Below, one piece after another: positions 26,801 to 36,851 of a stretch of 64,000 nucleotides of DNA (position 1 is the first letter of the stretch; the number at the start of each line of letters is the position of its first letter). The DNA lies in NCBI RefSeq assembly GCF_041261205.1, contig NZ_JBGCCH010000002.1, forward strand, positions 1 through 64,000, written 5' to 3'. A program made the translations under genes and the position numbers. Source of the DNA: Catenulispora sp. MAP5-51. GTDB lineage: Bacteria > Actinomycetota > Actinomycetes > Streptomycetales > Catenulisporaceae. The notes beneath the pieces were generated by a model, which worked only from the letters and a program-made list of their open reading frames with translations, ran no database searches and was not told where the DNA came from.

Positions 26801-28416
26801 GTGGAGTTGACGATGCCGGCCAAGCGGCCGCGGTCGTCGTAGCGATACTCGACCAGGGTGGTGGCGGCGCCGTCGTCGCCGGGCATCCGCAGGGCCGAGA
26901 TCCGCGGGCCCGCCGGGGTCGGCGCGATGTCGACCACGAGCCGGTATCCGCCGCTGTGCTCGACCTCGACCGGCGTTCCGTCGGCTGTGCGCCGGATGTC
27001 GATCCGGTTGTCGTTGCGGTCGTGCAGCACCGTCAGGTCGCGGATCTGGCCCGCCCCGGCGGCGAAGTGGACGGCCGGGAAGCGCCGCGTCAGACCGCTC
27101 CACGGGTCGGTGACCCGGATCTCGTCGGCGGCTCGGTCCCACACCAGCGGCCAGCGGGGACCCCGCTCCGGAAGCACTTCCTCGCCGCCGGCAGGCAGCG
27201 GGTAGTGGAGCGTCTGGGCGTCGTCGCCGGCGAAGTGGATCCCCGCGGCGTTGACGGATATCCGCTGGTCGAGTGTCGAGGACCAGCCGGGCCCGAAGCG
27301 CAGGCCGTTCGGATTTCCCGAGGCGTAGGCGCGGCGCAGGACGAGCGGGAGGATGCCCGGCAGCACGACGTCGGTGTCGGTGGCGAGCATCTGGCCCGTG
27401 ATCACGTCCACGGGGTCCGCGGCGGTGACAGCGCCCTCGTTTCCCTCCGCGCCGCGGGTCACCGAACGTTCCTCCGAGGACAGGGCCCCGGCTTCGCCCT
27501 CGGCTTCCTTTCCGAGCTTGCCGAGCAGGCGTCCGCCGGCGAACTGGAGGCCGAGCATGCCCGCGCCGATCAGGGCGTCCTTGAAGTGGCCCTGCATCGC
27601 GTCGCCGGCTGTCTCCAGGCCGGTGCCGGCGATGGCGACGATGTTGTCGGCCTCGGCCAGGGCGGCGGTGACGACGTCGACGCCGGGGATCCAGGAGGTC
27701 GCCAGGGCCAGGACGTCCAGGAACGGAGCGAGGTCGTTGGCGATCTCGGCGATCTTCCCGCCCCACTCGGACAGGGCCTCGCCGACGTGCTCCCACCAGT
27801 GCTTGTTGTGGATGCCGTCGGACTGGGCATGTCCGAGGGCTTTCGCGCAATCCTGCGCGGCGCTGATGCGGTCGTTGTAGGCGTCGTTGGCCTGCTTGGT
27901 CAACGCCGTCATCTTGGCTTTGGCGTTGTTCAGGTTGGTCTGCGCGCTGTCGTGGGCGGTCTGCGCGTCGGTGACTGCCTGCTGATCGGGGTTCGCGGCC
28001 TGGTTCTGCTGCGCCGTCTTCAGCTCCGTGGCCGCACTGGTGGCGGTGGTGGTGGCGCGTTGCAGCTCGGCGTGCGCATCCTGGGCCTGGCGCAGTGCCG
28101 TGTCGGCTTTGGTCTGCGCGGCCTGCAATCTCGGCGCGTAAGCCGACAGCGCGTCGGAGGCCTCGCTGTAGGACGTGTACAGCTTCTGCAGGCGCCCAGG
28201 AAGCGGACCGTACTGGGCCTTGAACGAGTCGGCGGTCTGGCCTGTCCACTGGATCGCTGCGGAATCGGATCCGAAGCTGTTCAGGCTCCGGTACGCCGCC
28301 TCCACGTCGTGGGCGAAATCCCCGAACTCCTTGGCCAGGGCCTGAACCGACTCCACCACGCCGGGAGTCGGATCGCCATCCAGTCCCAGGACATCCCACC
28401 CCGTCGGACGTGCCAT
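23836..28416 (-). CDS. RHS-repeat protein with Stv-like C-terminal domain
   Basis: A 1526-residue polymorphic-toxin-like protein. Residues 1-200 are helical with a central W-T-G-Q (about 57-60), resembling WXG100/T7SS-type substrates, followed by a coiled coil. Residues 225-300 are hydrophobic. From about residue 334 a DUF6531 segment (DPVDVITGQML) leads into about 1000 residues of YD/RHS repeats (YDxxGRL-type), and the shell closes with YVLNPLAWSDPLGL. The last 152 residues are a distinct domain. It contains SGHGG (1411-1415), VVVPEGT, EVYGPGEKLPDYTL, TRLSELLQP and HWAAC (1507-1511), resembling the Stv putative adhesin domain. No signal peptide is seen. Two paralogous small genes follow. Confidence 0.85.
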   Translation of the reverse strand: MARPTGWDVLGLDGDPTPGVVESVQALAKEFGDFAHDVEAAYRSLNSFGSDSAAIQWTGQTADSFKAQYGPLPGRLQKLYTSYSEASDALSAYAPRLQAAQTKADTALRQAQDAHAELQRATTTATSAATELKTAQQNQAANPDQQAVTDAQTAHDSAQTNLNNAKAKMTALTKQANDAYNDRISAAQDCAKALGHAQSDGIHNKHWWEHVGEALSEWGGKIAEIANDLAPFLDVLALATSWIPGVDVVTAALAEADNIVAIAGTGLETAGDAMQGHFKDALIGAGMLGLQFAGGRLLGKLGKEAEGEAGALSSEERSVTRGAEGNEGAVTAADPVDVITGQMLATDTDVVLPGILPLVLRRAYASGNPNGLRFGPGWSSTLDQRISVNAAGIHFAGDDAQTLHYPLPAGGEEVLPERGPRWPLVWDRAADEIRVTDPWSGLTRRFPAVHFAAGAGQIRDLTVLHDRNDNRIDIRRTADGTPVEVEHSGGYRLVVDIAPTPAGPRISALRMPGDDGAATTLVEYRYDDRGRLAGIVNSTGRAFEYAYDDADRITAWTDRSAFRYSYAYDEAGRVASSTGNGGFLAATFVYDPEAGLTAVTDALGHTTGYHYDAVGHIDRVTDRLGAETRFEHDRYGRLLSRTDALGHRTLLTYDERGDVVAVDHPDGTRSVAEYDGLHNTTRLVNRDGATWRHGYDTRGNLVRSTDPAGAETRLARDGRGAVVAVTDALGHITRLEADAAGLLVAVTSADGAVTRSRRDRFGRITATLHPSGATTATAWTLEGRPLSRTGPDGSVEKNVYNANGQVVQHVGPVGTTGFEYGPFGRVTSRTEPGGARYDFGYDAELRLTSVTAPTGAQWRYAHDAAGRLVSETDFGSRTVTYAHDAAGRLTRRTNGAGQASDLVRDAMGRVVERHTADGVLGFEYDAMGRMTAARGAVSTVAYERDPLGRIVAETVDGRTVAHGYDVLGRAVSRVTPGGARSDWEFDAAGRPAALSTGIGDIVFRHDAAGREVARVLGPGALLAQEYDTAGRLVAQNLWTGDAASGQAADPAEAAAAPSRWRRYSYREDGMPDGIDDSVHGIRRYLLDVLGRVRAVTGDAWNESYAYDALGNLQRAVTPNTPDDSGDREFAGTAIRRAGRTHYEQDEQGRMVRVVRRTLDGRQREWRYAWDGEDRLVEATLPDATRWRYHYDPIGRRTGKSRLDAGGAVAERVSFSWDGARLIEQESTGADGTVAVLTWDYRPDSMRPAAQRRRVAGGRADQSGSQIDEAFHAIVTDLVGTPTELVAPDGTVEWSLATTVFGEAVAVATRGGADCPLRFPGQYRDAETGLSYNLNRYYDPGSGSYLTPDPLGLAPSPNDRGYVLNPLAWSDPLGLAPVSGGAERGAPDFVVGSSGAQDVRNIGRPDGDLVLSGHGGIEAGDGSYVVVPEGTSIAMYSEHGTSIYDSEGHAIETGNPTPLEVYGPGEKLPDYTLFRPKGLTIMGTPRNVTVTGPTRLSELLQPNQGTVHWAACREVVSAAGYQRMSNY

Positions 28417-28468
28417 GCGCCACCCTCCCCGCGTGTGCGGCCACCGCCGGGGACGAGCGTACCGAACA

Positions 28469-29989
28469 TCAGTATTCTGCCGTAGCCCTCTGTGCCGATG
28501 CCGCCACCGCCAGCACCGCTGCCACGATGAACGCCGGCAGCAGCAGGTAGGCGGTGTGGATGCCGACGCGGTCGGACAGGAACCCGAGCGCGAACGGCGC
28601 CGTTCCCACCGCGATTCCGCTCCCGAACATGTTCACCGAGCCGGCCAGTTCCGCCTCGCCGCCGGACATCTCGATGCCGCGCGCCGACAGCAGCGGGAAC
28701 TGGAGGGACACGCCGAGGCCGGCGACGGCCAGACCCGCGAACATGAGCACCGGGTTCGCGGTCGCCCAGAAGAGGGCGAAGCCGACGAGGTTGGTGGCGA
28801 AGGAGGTGTAGATCAGGCGGTCGATCGGCACCCGCAGTGCCAGCCGGCCGCCGACCGCGCGGCCCAGGGCCATGCCCGCGACGACGGCCGTGACCCCGGT
28901 CGCCGCGACGCCGGCGGACAGGTGCGCGCGGTCGCGCAGGAGGGTCGCGCACCAGAGGGTGAGGCAGAACTCGATGGCGCCCGCACAGACGCCCGCCACC
29001 TGGTTGAGCCAGAAGCGGCGTGGGAGGTCACGGAAGGTCGCGGTCGTGGCGGCGGGAGGGTCGCCGGCGGTGCGGGGCGCGGGCACGGTCGCTTGAGTGC
29101 GCTGGCGGGAATCGGCGGCCGGCGTACTCGTTTCGACGACGAGGCCGCGCCGGCCGCGGGACTCGGCAGCGGCGGCAGCGGTAGCGGCCGTCACGGCGAC
29201 GTTTTCGGCACGACCCCGGTCGGCGAAGTCCCAGTCCGCGGAGCCTTGCCCGGCGAGGCCGTCAGCCACGCCATCGCTCTCGGTCTCGCGCTCCCCCTCA
29301 GCGCCAAGGCCTTCGCCCGAACCGGCCGTGTCCACCATCCCGAGCCCGTAAGCCTCGACGGCCTCGCCGACCGCCACCGCCTCGACCTGCGCCGCGCACC
29401 ACGCCGGCTCGCGCACGCGCCCGAGCACCACGTACAGCAGCGCGCTCAGCGGTGCCACCGACAGCAGCGCCGTGCGCCACCCGAGCCCGGCCGCGTCCGC
29501 GCCGCCGACCGCCAGCGGCGCCGCGATGCCCACGAACGCCGCGACCGCGTTGGCCTCCGTGATGGCCGCCGGGCCGGTCTCGGCGCCGTGTGCGCGGGAC
29601 AGGGCCGCGGGCACGGCTATGCACAGCAGCGAGCCGAAGATTCCGCAGATGACAGCCGCCGGAAGCGTTACCGCCAGAGACGGGACCGAGCAGAACAGGC
29701 CCACCGACAGCGCCAGGCCGACCAGGCCCCACCACAGTGCGGGGCGGAAGCCGCCGGCCTTGCGGATGTACCGGGGCGCGCTGAGGCTGCCGGCGGTGAC
29801 GCCGACGGCGTAGCAGGTGCTGTGCAGCCCGGCCACCCCGGCGGAGAGGTGGAGGTCGTCCTTGAGCAGGGCGATCGAGGGACTGAATGCGTAGAGGAAG
29901 AAGGCGAAGGCGCCGAGTTGGAGGTAGAGCAAGCGGGTCCAGCTGTCGTGCCGGACCCGCAGGACGGGCTCAGAAGGGGTGGCGCTCAC
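28469..29989 (-). CDS. MFS transporter with a long central loop
   Basis: A 506-residue major facilitator protein with about 12 helices and GMALGRAVGGRLALR-type loop motifs. Between helices 6 and 7 (about residues 195-320) lies an unusually long, Ala/Glu/Thr-rich, probably disordered cytoplasmic insert. The substrate cannot be assigned. It follows the DUF3027 gene by 17 nt and precedes the RHS gene by 52 nt on the same strand. Confidence 0.85.
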   Translation of the reverse strand: MSATPSEPVLRVRHDSWTRLLYLQLGAFAFFLYAFSPSIALLKDDLHLSAGVAGLHSTCYAVGVTAGSLSAPRYIRKAGGFRPALWWGLVGLALSVGLFCSVPSLAVTLPAAVICGIFGSLLCIAVPAALSRAHGAETGPAAITEANAVAAFVGIAAPLAVGGADAAGLGWRTALLSVAPLSALLYVVLGRVREPAWCAAQVEAVAVGEAVEAYGLGMVDTAGSGEGLGAEGERETESDGVADGLAGQGSADWDFADRGRAENVAVTAATAAAAAESRGRRGLVVETSTPAADSRQRTQATVPAPRTAGDPPAATTATFRDLPRRFWLNQVAGVCAGAIEFCLTLWCATLLRDRAHLSAGVAATGVTAVVAGMALGRAVGGRLALRVPIDRLIYTSFATNLVGFALFWATANPVLMFAGLAVAGLGVSLQFPLLSARGIEMSGGEAELAGSVNMFGSGIAVGTAPFALGFLSDRVGIHTAYLLLPAFIVAAVLAVAASAQRATAEY

Positions 29990-30006
29990 ATGTCACGCAT
30001 CGCGGG

Positions 30007-31077
30007 TCAGCTTTCATCGACGGGCTCTTCCACAGCTGCTTCGACTGCCTCAGGCTCAGCGGCCTCAACGTCCGCGGGCTTGCCGTTCGCGGGCTTGCCG
30101 TCCGCGTCCGCCGGCTTGCCGTTCGCGTTCGCGGCCTCGGCGTCCGAAGCCTCAGCCTCAGCGCCGGCGGCCTCGGCCGCGGTCGCGTCCACCACCGCGG
30201 CGGCGGCCGCCTCGGCGGCCCGCGTCGCCTCGCCGGCCGGCGGCACGACCCGCTCGCCGAAGGTCACGGTGTCGTACTGGTACTCGTCGACCACCGGCTC
30301 GGAGGTCGGGTGCGTCGCCGGGACCACAGCGGCCTCGGAGTGCGCGCCGCAGCCGAAGTCCAGGGAGACCACGCGGCCGTCGCTCGGGGCGATCTCGTTC
30401 GTGCACACGCCGAAGCCCTGGCCCAGCATGCCGGCCAGGGGCGCCAGGAATCCGCAGCCGGAGCAGCGGGCCGGGGCGGCCTGGGCCATCGGGGAGTGCG
30501 GGCCGAACTCGCCCTCGTGCCAGCGCTCGGCGGCCTCCTCGCGGCCCTCGCGGGAGAGCACGCGGGGGCGGCCCAGGCCCAGCTGGTAGGAGACCAGGGG
30601 CAGGGAGTCGCGGGCGACCTCGCGGTAGGGAAGGGGCGTCTCCTCGTCCTGGCCGGTGTAGGCCGGGACCAGGCGGGCGTCGTCCTCGGCGATCGGCAGC
30701 AGGTCGCCGGGGCCCAGGTCGCCGGGACGCAGGCGCTCGCTCCACGGCACCCAGTCCGGGGCCAGGACCGCTTCCTTGCCGGCGACCAGGACGGTCTCGT
30801 CCAGGGTGACGAACTTGGTGCGCGGGGCGCGGGTCACGGTCACGGCCCAGTTCCAGCCGCGGTAGCCCCGCTCCTTGCACTCGAACAGGTGGGTGACCAC
30901 GCGGTCGCCCTCGGCGAGCATGCCGACGTGCCGGCCGACCTCGCCGATCCCGGCGACGTCCTCGGCCGCCGCCAGGGCCAGGTCGACCGCGTCGGCGCAC
31001 ACCTGGTCGAGGACCGGCTGGCGTCCGCGCGGCCGGCTGTCTGCGGAGCGGGCTGGGGTGGCGGTCGCGGCGTTCAC
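30007..31077 (-). CDS. DUF3027 domain protein
   Basis: A 356-residue actinobacterial protein. Residues 20 to about 265 carry DUF3027: the segments HLFECKERGYRGWNWAVTVTR, LAPDWVPWSERLRPGDLGPGDLLP and the Cys-containing RCSGCGFLAPLAGMLGQGFGVCTNEIAPSDG are typical. The cysteines (CSGC, C, and FGCGAHSE) could bind a metal. The last ~70 residues are Ala/Glu-rich low complexity with repeated NGKPAD units. GTG start at 31077. Function is unknown, but the family is widely conserved in actinomycetes. Divergent from an MFS gene. Confidence 0.85.
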   Translation of the reverse strand: MNAATATPARSADSRPRGRQPVLDQVCADAVDLALAAAEDVAGIGEVGRHVGMLAEGDRVVTHLFECKERGYRGWNWAVTVTRAPRTKFVTLDETVLVAGKEAVLAPDWVPWSERLRPGDLGPGDLLPIAEDDARLVPAYTGQDEETPLPYREVARDSLPLVSYQLGLGRPRVLSREGREEAAERWHEGEFGPHSPMAQAAPARCSGCGFLAPLAGMLGQGFGVCTNEIAPSDGRVVSLDFGCGAHSEAAVVPATHPTSEPVVDEYQYDTVTFGERVVPPAGEATRAAEAAAAAVVDATAAEAAGAEAEASDAEAANANGKPADADGKPANGKPADVEAAEPEAVEAAVEEPVDES

Positions 31078-31209
31078 GCCTCGATTCTCCCCTATCCGGA
31101 GGTGTTCGTGTGACAGCGGTTCGCCTGTCGGTGCATCCGGGCCGGTCCACCGGGGTCCCAAATGAATCACCGGCTCCCCACGTTCACTTTTTCCGGGCAG
31201 GATAGGGGC

Positions 31210-33033
31210 GTGGCCAAGGATCAGACGCCGAATCGGGACGGCGAGGAACGGACGCGGGTTTTCGACGCCCCGGAGGCGACGCGGCCGTTGATCCCGCAGC
31301 CGCCGCCGCTGCCGCCGAAGCGCCCCCGCGGCGCCGCGCCGTCGGGGGATTCCGGGCTCGCCGACACGCTGCCGACCGGCGACTCCCCGGCATCCTCGGC
31401 GTCCCCGGCCCCGCACGGCGGCCACCGCGATCCGGTCCCGACCCGCACGATGGCCACCCAGCAGCCCGGTGCCGCCCAGCAATCCGGTGCCGCCCAGCAC
31501 CCCGGAGCAGCTCAGCACCCCGGCGACGTCCCGATAGCGACCATCGACCTGGCCGCGACCCTGCCGGAGCTGGCCGAAGTCGCCCCCGACCTGTCGGCGG
31601 CCGACATCGAGATGCTCACCCCGGTGGCGCCGGCGCGCCCGGAGTCCGACGCGGCGCGCATCCTGCGCCGGGTCGGCGAGGGCACCGAGGCGACCGGCCG
31701 CGCCATGGGCCGGGTCGGCGGCTTCGTGGGCCACCGCATCCGCCGCTACACCGAGGCCGGCGGCGCCCGGGAGTCCGGGCTGTCCCGCCTGATCGAGCTG
31801 CACGCCGTGAACACCGCCGGCGACCTGCTGATCACCCTGGCGCTGGCGCAGTCGGTGTTCTTCGGCGTGCAGCCGGGGCAGGCGCGCGGCAAGGTGGCGC
31901 TGTACCTGGTGGTCACGATGGTGCCGTTCGTGCTGCTGGCGCCGGTGATCGGCCCGCTGCTGGACCGCTTCGGCCACGGCCGCCGGCTGGCCATGGCGGT
32001 GACCATGGCCGCGCGCCTGGTGCTGGCCCTGATCATGGCGCGCACGGTGAGCGGGGGCGCCAACCTGGCGCTCTACCCGGCCGCGTTCGGCTGCCTGGCG
32101 GCGTCCAAGGCCTACGGCGTGACCCGCAGCGCGGTGATCCCGCGGCTGGTCCCGCGCGGCAGCACCCTGATCAAGGCGAACTCGCGCACCTCGCTGGCCA
32201 GCATCATCGCCACCTTCGCCTTCGCCCCGATCGGCGGCCTGCTGGTGCACCTCGGCGCCGCCTACTGCCTGATCGGCGCGGCGGTGGTCTTCGCCCTCGG
32301 CGCGTTCCTGGCGATCCGGCTGCCCTCGCACGTGGACTCCGCCGAGGGCGAGCAGAAGGCGCAGCTGAAGAAGAAGGACCGGAACATGGATCCCCGCCTG
32401 GAGGAGACCATGCCGAACCTGCGGCTGCGCTCGGTGGGCCCGGCGGTCATGCTGGCGCTGCGCGCCAACGCCGCCTTCCGCTGCTTCTCCGGGTTCCTGA
32501 CCATCTTCATGGCGTTCCTGGTCCGCTACCACCCGCTGGCCGGCTACAAGGACCTGGTCGCGATCGGCCTGATCGCCGGCGCCGCGGCCGTCGGCAACCT
32601 GGTGGGCACCTCGCTGGGCTCGATGCTGAAGGCGCGGGCGCCGGAGGGCGTGATCTCCGCGATGCTGGCGTTGACCACCGGCGCGGTCTTGGCGTGCGCG
32701 TTCTATTACAACCTGATCACGGTACTCACCGTAGCCGCCGTCGCCGCCATGAGCGCTGCGCTGGCCAAACTGTCCCTGGACGCCCTTTTGCAGCGCGACA
32801 CGCTCGAACGTGTGCGCACGTCGGCCTTCGCCCGGTCTGAGACACTGTTGCAGCTGGCCTGGGTGGTCGGCGGAGGCCTGGGGATCGCCATGTCGTTCCC
32901 GGGCAACGGCAACGGGACCTTCGCGTTCATCGTCGCGGCTGTGGCTTTGCTGGCGGTCTGTGTGGTGACCTTGAAGGCTCTGTCGGACTTGCGTTTCGTG
33001 GCGCCCAACCCCGCGCAGAGTCTCGGAGTCTAA
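31210..33033 (+). CDS. MFS-type membrane protein with disordered N-terminus
   Basis: A 607-residue protein. The first ~170 residues are cytoplasmic and disordered, Pro-rich, with four copies of a GAAQ(Q/H)(P/S)G unit encoded by a short tandem repeat. The rest has about 10-12 transmembrane helices of MFS type (LDRFGHGRRLAMAVTM is the loop 2-3 motif). GTG at 31210 is preferred, with GGATAGGGG immediately upstream; an ATG at 31162 would add 16 residues. The substrate is unknown. It is divergent from DUF3027 and 104 nt upstream of mqnB. Confidence 0.85.
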   Translation: MAKDQTPNRDGEERTRVFDAPEATRPLIPQPPPLPPKRPRGAAPSGDSGLADTLPTGDSPASSASPAPHGGHRDPVPTRTMATQQPGAAQQSGAAQHPGAAQHPGDVPIATIDLAATLPELAEVAPDLSAADIEMLTPVAPARPESDAARILRRVGEGTEATGRAMGRVGGFVGHRIRRYTEAGGARESGLSRLIELHAVNTAGDLLITLALAQSVFFGVQPGQARGKVALYLVVTMVPFVLLAPVIGPLLDRFGHGRRLAMAVTMAARLVLALIMARTVSGGANLALYPAAFGCLAASKAYGVTRSAVIPRLVPRGSTLIKANSRTSLASIIATFAFAPIGGLLVHLGAAYCLIGAAVVFALGAFLAIRLPSHVDSAEGEQKAQLKKKDRNMDPRLEETMPNLRLRSVGPAVMLALRANAAFRCFSGFLTIFMAFLVRYHPLAGYKDLVAIGLIAGAAAVGNLVGTSLGSMLKARAPEGVISAMLALTTGAVLACAFYYNLITVLTVAAVAAMSAALAKLSLDALLQRDTLERVRTSAFARSETLLQLAWVVGGGLGIAMSFPGNGNGTFAFIVAAVALLAVCVVTLKALSDLRFVAPNPAQSLGV

Positions 33034-33137
33034 AGACTCGGCGGACAAGTGGGGACGGAGCCCGGATGCCGGGTACGTTTCCGGCATGGCCGGACACGGA
33101 TACGCATGCAATCCATGGGACGACGGGGAGTGACCGA

Positions 33138-33785
33138 ATGTACGAGTTCTTGCTGGCGACGGCCGTCGGGGCCGAGCGCGACGCGCTCCAGCGGCGCGCC
33201 GACGGCCTGACGGTGATAGTCACCGGCGCGGGCCCCGCGGCCGCGGGCACCGGCGCGGCCTGGGTCCTGGCCTCCGAACCCTACAAACTGGCCGTCTCAG
33301 TCGGCATCGGCGGCGGCTTCGCCCCGCGCGCCCCGATCGGCTCGGTGGTGGTCTCCACCCGGGTGGTCGCCGCCGACCTCGGCGCCGGCTCCCCCGAGGG
33401 CTTCCTGCCGATCGAGGAGCTCGGCTTCGCCCCGCACGTGGAGCAGCCGGACGAGGCCTGGGCCGCGCGGATCGGCTCCGCGCTGAGCGCCGCCGGCCTG
33501 CACGTGGTCAACGGCGCCGTGCTGACCGTGGCCACCGTGACCGGCACCGCCGAGCGCACCGAAGAGCTGCTGGCACGGCACCCGGACGCGGCCGCCGAGG
33601 GCATGGAGGGCTTCGGCGTGGCCAGTGCCGCGACGATGGCCGAGCTGCCGTTCGTGGAGATCCGCGCGATCTCCAACGTGGTCGGGCCGCGGGACCGGGA
33701 ATCGTGGCGGATCGGTGAAGCCATGGACGTCCTGGCCACGGTCGGACAGACCCTGGCCGCCCTTCAGGCGCCGGGCGTCGCATAA
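33138..33785 (+). CDS. mqnB: Futalosine hydrolase MqnB
   Basis: Cleaves futalosine to dehypoxanthine futalosine and hypoxanthine. A 215-residue nucleoside-phosphorylase-like fold is seen. Markers are VTGAGPAAAGTGAAW, VSVGIGGGFAPRAPIGSVVVS, EGMEGFGVASAA (the Met/Glu sugar-binding motif) and EIRAISNVVGPRDRESW with the catalytic Asp region. ATG 33138 gives the standard length; the longer reading is not family-like. It is 8 nt upstream of mqnD, so the two form an operon. Confidence 0.95.
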   Translation: MYEFLLATAVGAERDALQRRADGLTVIVTGAGPAAAGTGAAWVLASEPYKLAVSVGIGGGFAPRAPIGSVVVSTRVVAADLGAGSPEGFLPIEELGFAPHVEQPDEAWAARIGSALSAAGLHVVNGAVLTVATVTGTAERTEELLARHPDAAAEGMEGFGVASAATMAELPFVEIRAISNVVGPRDRESWRIGEAMDVLATVGQTLAALQAPGVA

Positions 33786-33793
33786 TCGGCGCT

Positions 33794-34612
33794 ATGGCTG
33801 ACCCGCACACCGTTCTGCCCGAGAAGCTGTCCATCGCCTACTCGCCGTGCCCGAACGACACGTTCGTCTTCCACGCGCTGACGCACGGCCTGCTGGCCGG
33901 CGCGCCGGCGTTCGACGTCACCTTCGCGGACATCGACGTGACGAACTACTGGGTGCAGGAGGCGGACGCGCCGGACGTCCTGAAGATCTCCTACCCGGCC
34001 CTGCCACTGGTCCGGGACCGCTACGAGCTCCTGCACTGCGGCGGCGCGCTGGGCCGGGGCTGCGGGCCGCTGGTGCTGTCCCAGGGCACGGTCTCGGCCC
34101 AGGACCTGGCCGGCGGCACGGTCGCGGTGCCGAGCCTGCTGTCCACCGCCTACCGGCTGTTCGAGCTGTGGGCGGAGAAGAACGTGCCGGGCGGCGTGGA
34201 CATCAAGGTCCTGCCGTTCCACGAGATCATGCCCGCGGTCGCGGCCGGCGAGGTGGCCGCCGGGCTGGTGATCCACGAGGCCCGCTTCACGTACCAGAAC
34301 TTCGGCCTGACCTGCCACGCCGACCTCGGCCAGTGGTGGGAGGGCGAGACCGGGCTGCCGATCCCGCTGGGCGCGATCGTGGCCCGCAAGGATCTCGGGG
34401 CCGAGGCGCTGGCCGAGCTGAGCGGGCTGATCCGGGCGTCGGTGGATTACGCCTGGGCCGATCCGAAGGCCTCGCACGAGTACGTGATGGAGCACGCGCA
34501 GGAGATGGACCCGGAGGTCGCGCAGCAGCACATCGGGCTGTACGTGAACGAGTTCACCCGGGACCTCGGCGCGGACGGCCTCGCGGCGGTCGAGGCGCTG
34601 CTCGCGAAGTAG
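33794..34612 (+). CDS. mqnD: 1,4-dihydroxy-6-naphthoate synthase MqnD
   Basis: Converts cyclic dehypoxanthinyl futalosine to 1,4-dihydroxy-6-naphthoate. The 272-residue protein has a periplasmic-binding-protein-like fold like MqnA. Diagnostic segments are AYSPCPNDTFVFHAL near residue 15, DVLKISYPALP, and LVIHEARFTYQ with the catalytic His region, then LPIPLGAIVARKDLG. Only 8 nt follow mqnB. A strong terminator begins 9 nt after the stop. Confidence 0.95.
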   Translation: MADPHTVLPEKLSIAYSPCPNDTFVFHALTHGLLAGAPAFDVTFADIDVTNYWVQEADAPDVLKISYPALPLVRDRYELLHCGGALGRGCGPLVLSQGTVSAQDLAGGTVAVPSLLSTAYRLFELWAEKNVPGGVDIKVLPFHEIMPAVAAGEVAAGLVIHEARFTYQNFGLTCHADLGQWWEGETGLPIPLGAIVARKDLGAEALAELSGLIRASVDYAWADPKASHEYVMEHAQEMDPEVAQQHIGLYVNEFTRDLGADGLAAVEALLAK

Positions 34613-34621
34613 TTCTCCACA

Positions 34622-34661
34622 GGCTGTGGGCCCCGGCGCGATCGCGTCGGGGCCCACAGCC
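34622..34661. terminator. Terminator of mqnB-mqnD and proS
   Basis: A 13-bp perfect stem GGCTGTGGGCCCC (34622-34634)/GGGGCCCACAGCC (34649-34661) is followed by TTCTT. It lies between convergent mqnD and proS. Confidence 0.9.
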
Positions 34662-34682
34662 TTCTTCGCTGCCCAGTAGGAA

Positions 34683-36134
<1,452 letters not shown>

Positions 36135-36193
36135 CTACCGAGACGGTGCCGCGTCGAGCGATGAATTTAGGCGCGGCGGCTCGTCTGAATCAC

Positions 36194-36247
36194 CGACAGG
36201 CACCGGATTTTCGACAGGCACCGGATTATCGACAGGCACCGGATCAC
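36194..36247. repeat. Three 18-bp tandem repeats
   Basis: CGACAGGCACCGGATTTT, ...TTAT and ...TCAC are consecutive 18-bp units differing only in the last few bases. They lie in the divergent proS/DHFR-like promoter region, directly before the ribosome site of the latter. Confidence 0.9.
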
Positions 36248-36263
36248 AGCGGAGGAGCCCACC

Positions 36264-36842
36264 ATGACCGCCACCTACACCTTCGACGTCTTCACCAGCC
36301 TCGACGGCTTCGGCGCCGCCGGCGGCGACTGGACCGGCTACTGGGGCAAGCAGGGCCCGGAGCTGCTGGAACACCGGCTGGGCCTCTACGACGAGGAGCA
36401 GCGGATGGTGTTCGGAGCCGCCACGTACCGGCTGTTCACCCAGATGCTCTCGGCGAGCACCGAGGACTCCGAGGTGCGCGACCCCTGGGTGACCCGGATG
36501 GTGAACCTGCCCGCGACAGTCGTGTCGAGCACGCTGACCGGGCCCCTGGACTGGCCGGACGCGACACTCGAGAGCGGCGACGCGGTCGAGGTCGTCGCCC
36601 GGCTCAAGAAGGAGTCCGACGTGCCGCTGCGCTCGCACGGCAGCCTGTCGATGAACCGGGCGCTGATGGCCGCCGGGCTGGTCGACCGGGTCCAGGTGTC
36701 GGTCTTCCCGGTGGTCACCGGCCGGACCGGGCTGGAGCCGATCTTCGGCGGCGCGGCCGACTTCGACCTGGAGCTGCTCGAACACCGCACGCTCGACGGC
36801 CGGGTCCAGGAACTCGTCTACCGGCCCACGCTGCACGGCTGA
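36264..36842 (+). CDS. DHFR/RibD-C family oxidoreductase
   Basis: A 192-residue protein of the dihydrofolate reductase/RibD C-terminal family, with GGAGGAG 8-13 nt before the ATG. Family features are FDVFTSLDGFGA at the N-terminus, VFGAATYRLF, the NADPH-binding region SHGSLSMNRALMAAGLVDRVQVSVFPVVTGR, and a C-terminal RVQELVYRP. The substrate is unknown; most genomic paralogues are not true DHFRs. It is a single-gene transcript. Confidence 0.88.
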   Translation: MTATYTFDVFTSLDGFGAAGGDWTGYWGKQGPELLEHRLGLYDEEQRMVFGAATYRLFTQMLSASTEDSEVRDPWVTRMVNLPATVVSSTLTGPLDWPDATLESGDAVEVVARLKKESDVPLRSHGSLSMNRALMAAGLVDRVQVSVFPVVTGRTGLEPIFGGAADFDLELLEHRTLDGRVQELVYRPTLHG

Positions 36843-36851
36843 GCTCCCGGC

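Noticed and set aside
24850-28485. 1211-codon + strand frame antisense to the RHS gene
   Set aside because: Typical high-GC antisense open frame; the RHS repeats are unmistakable on the minus strand.
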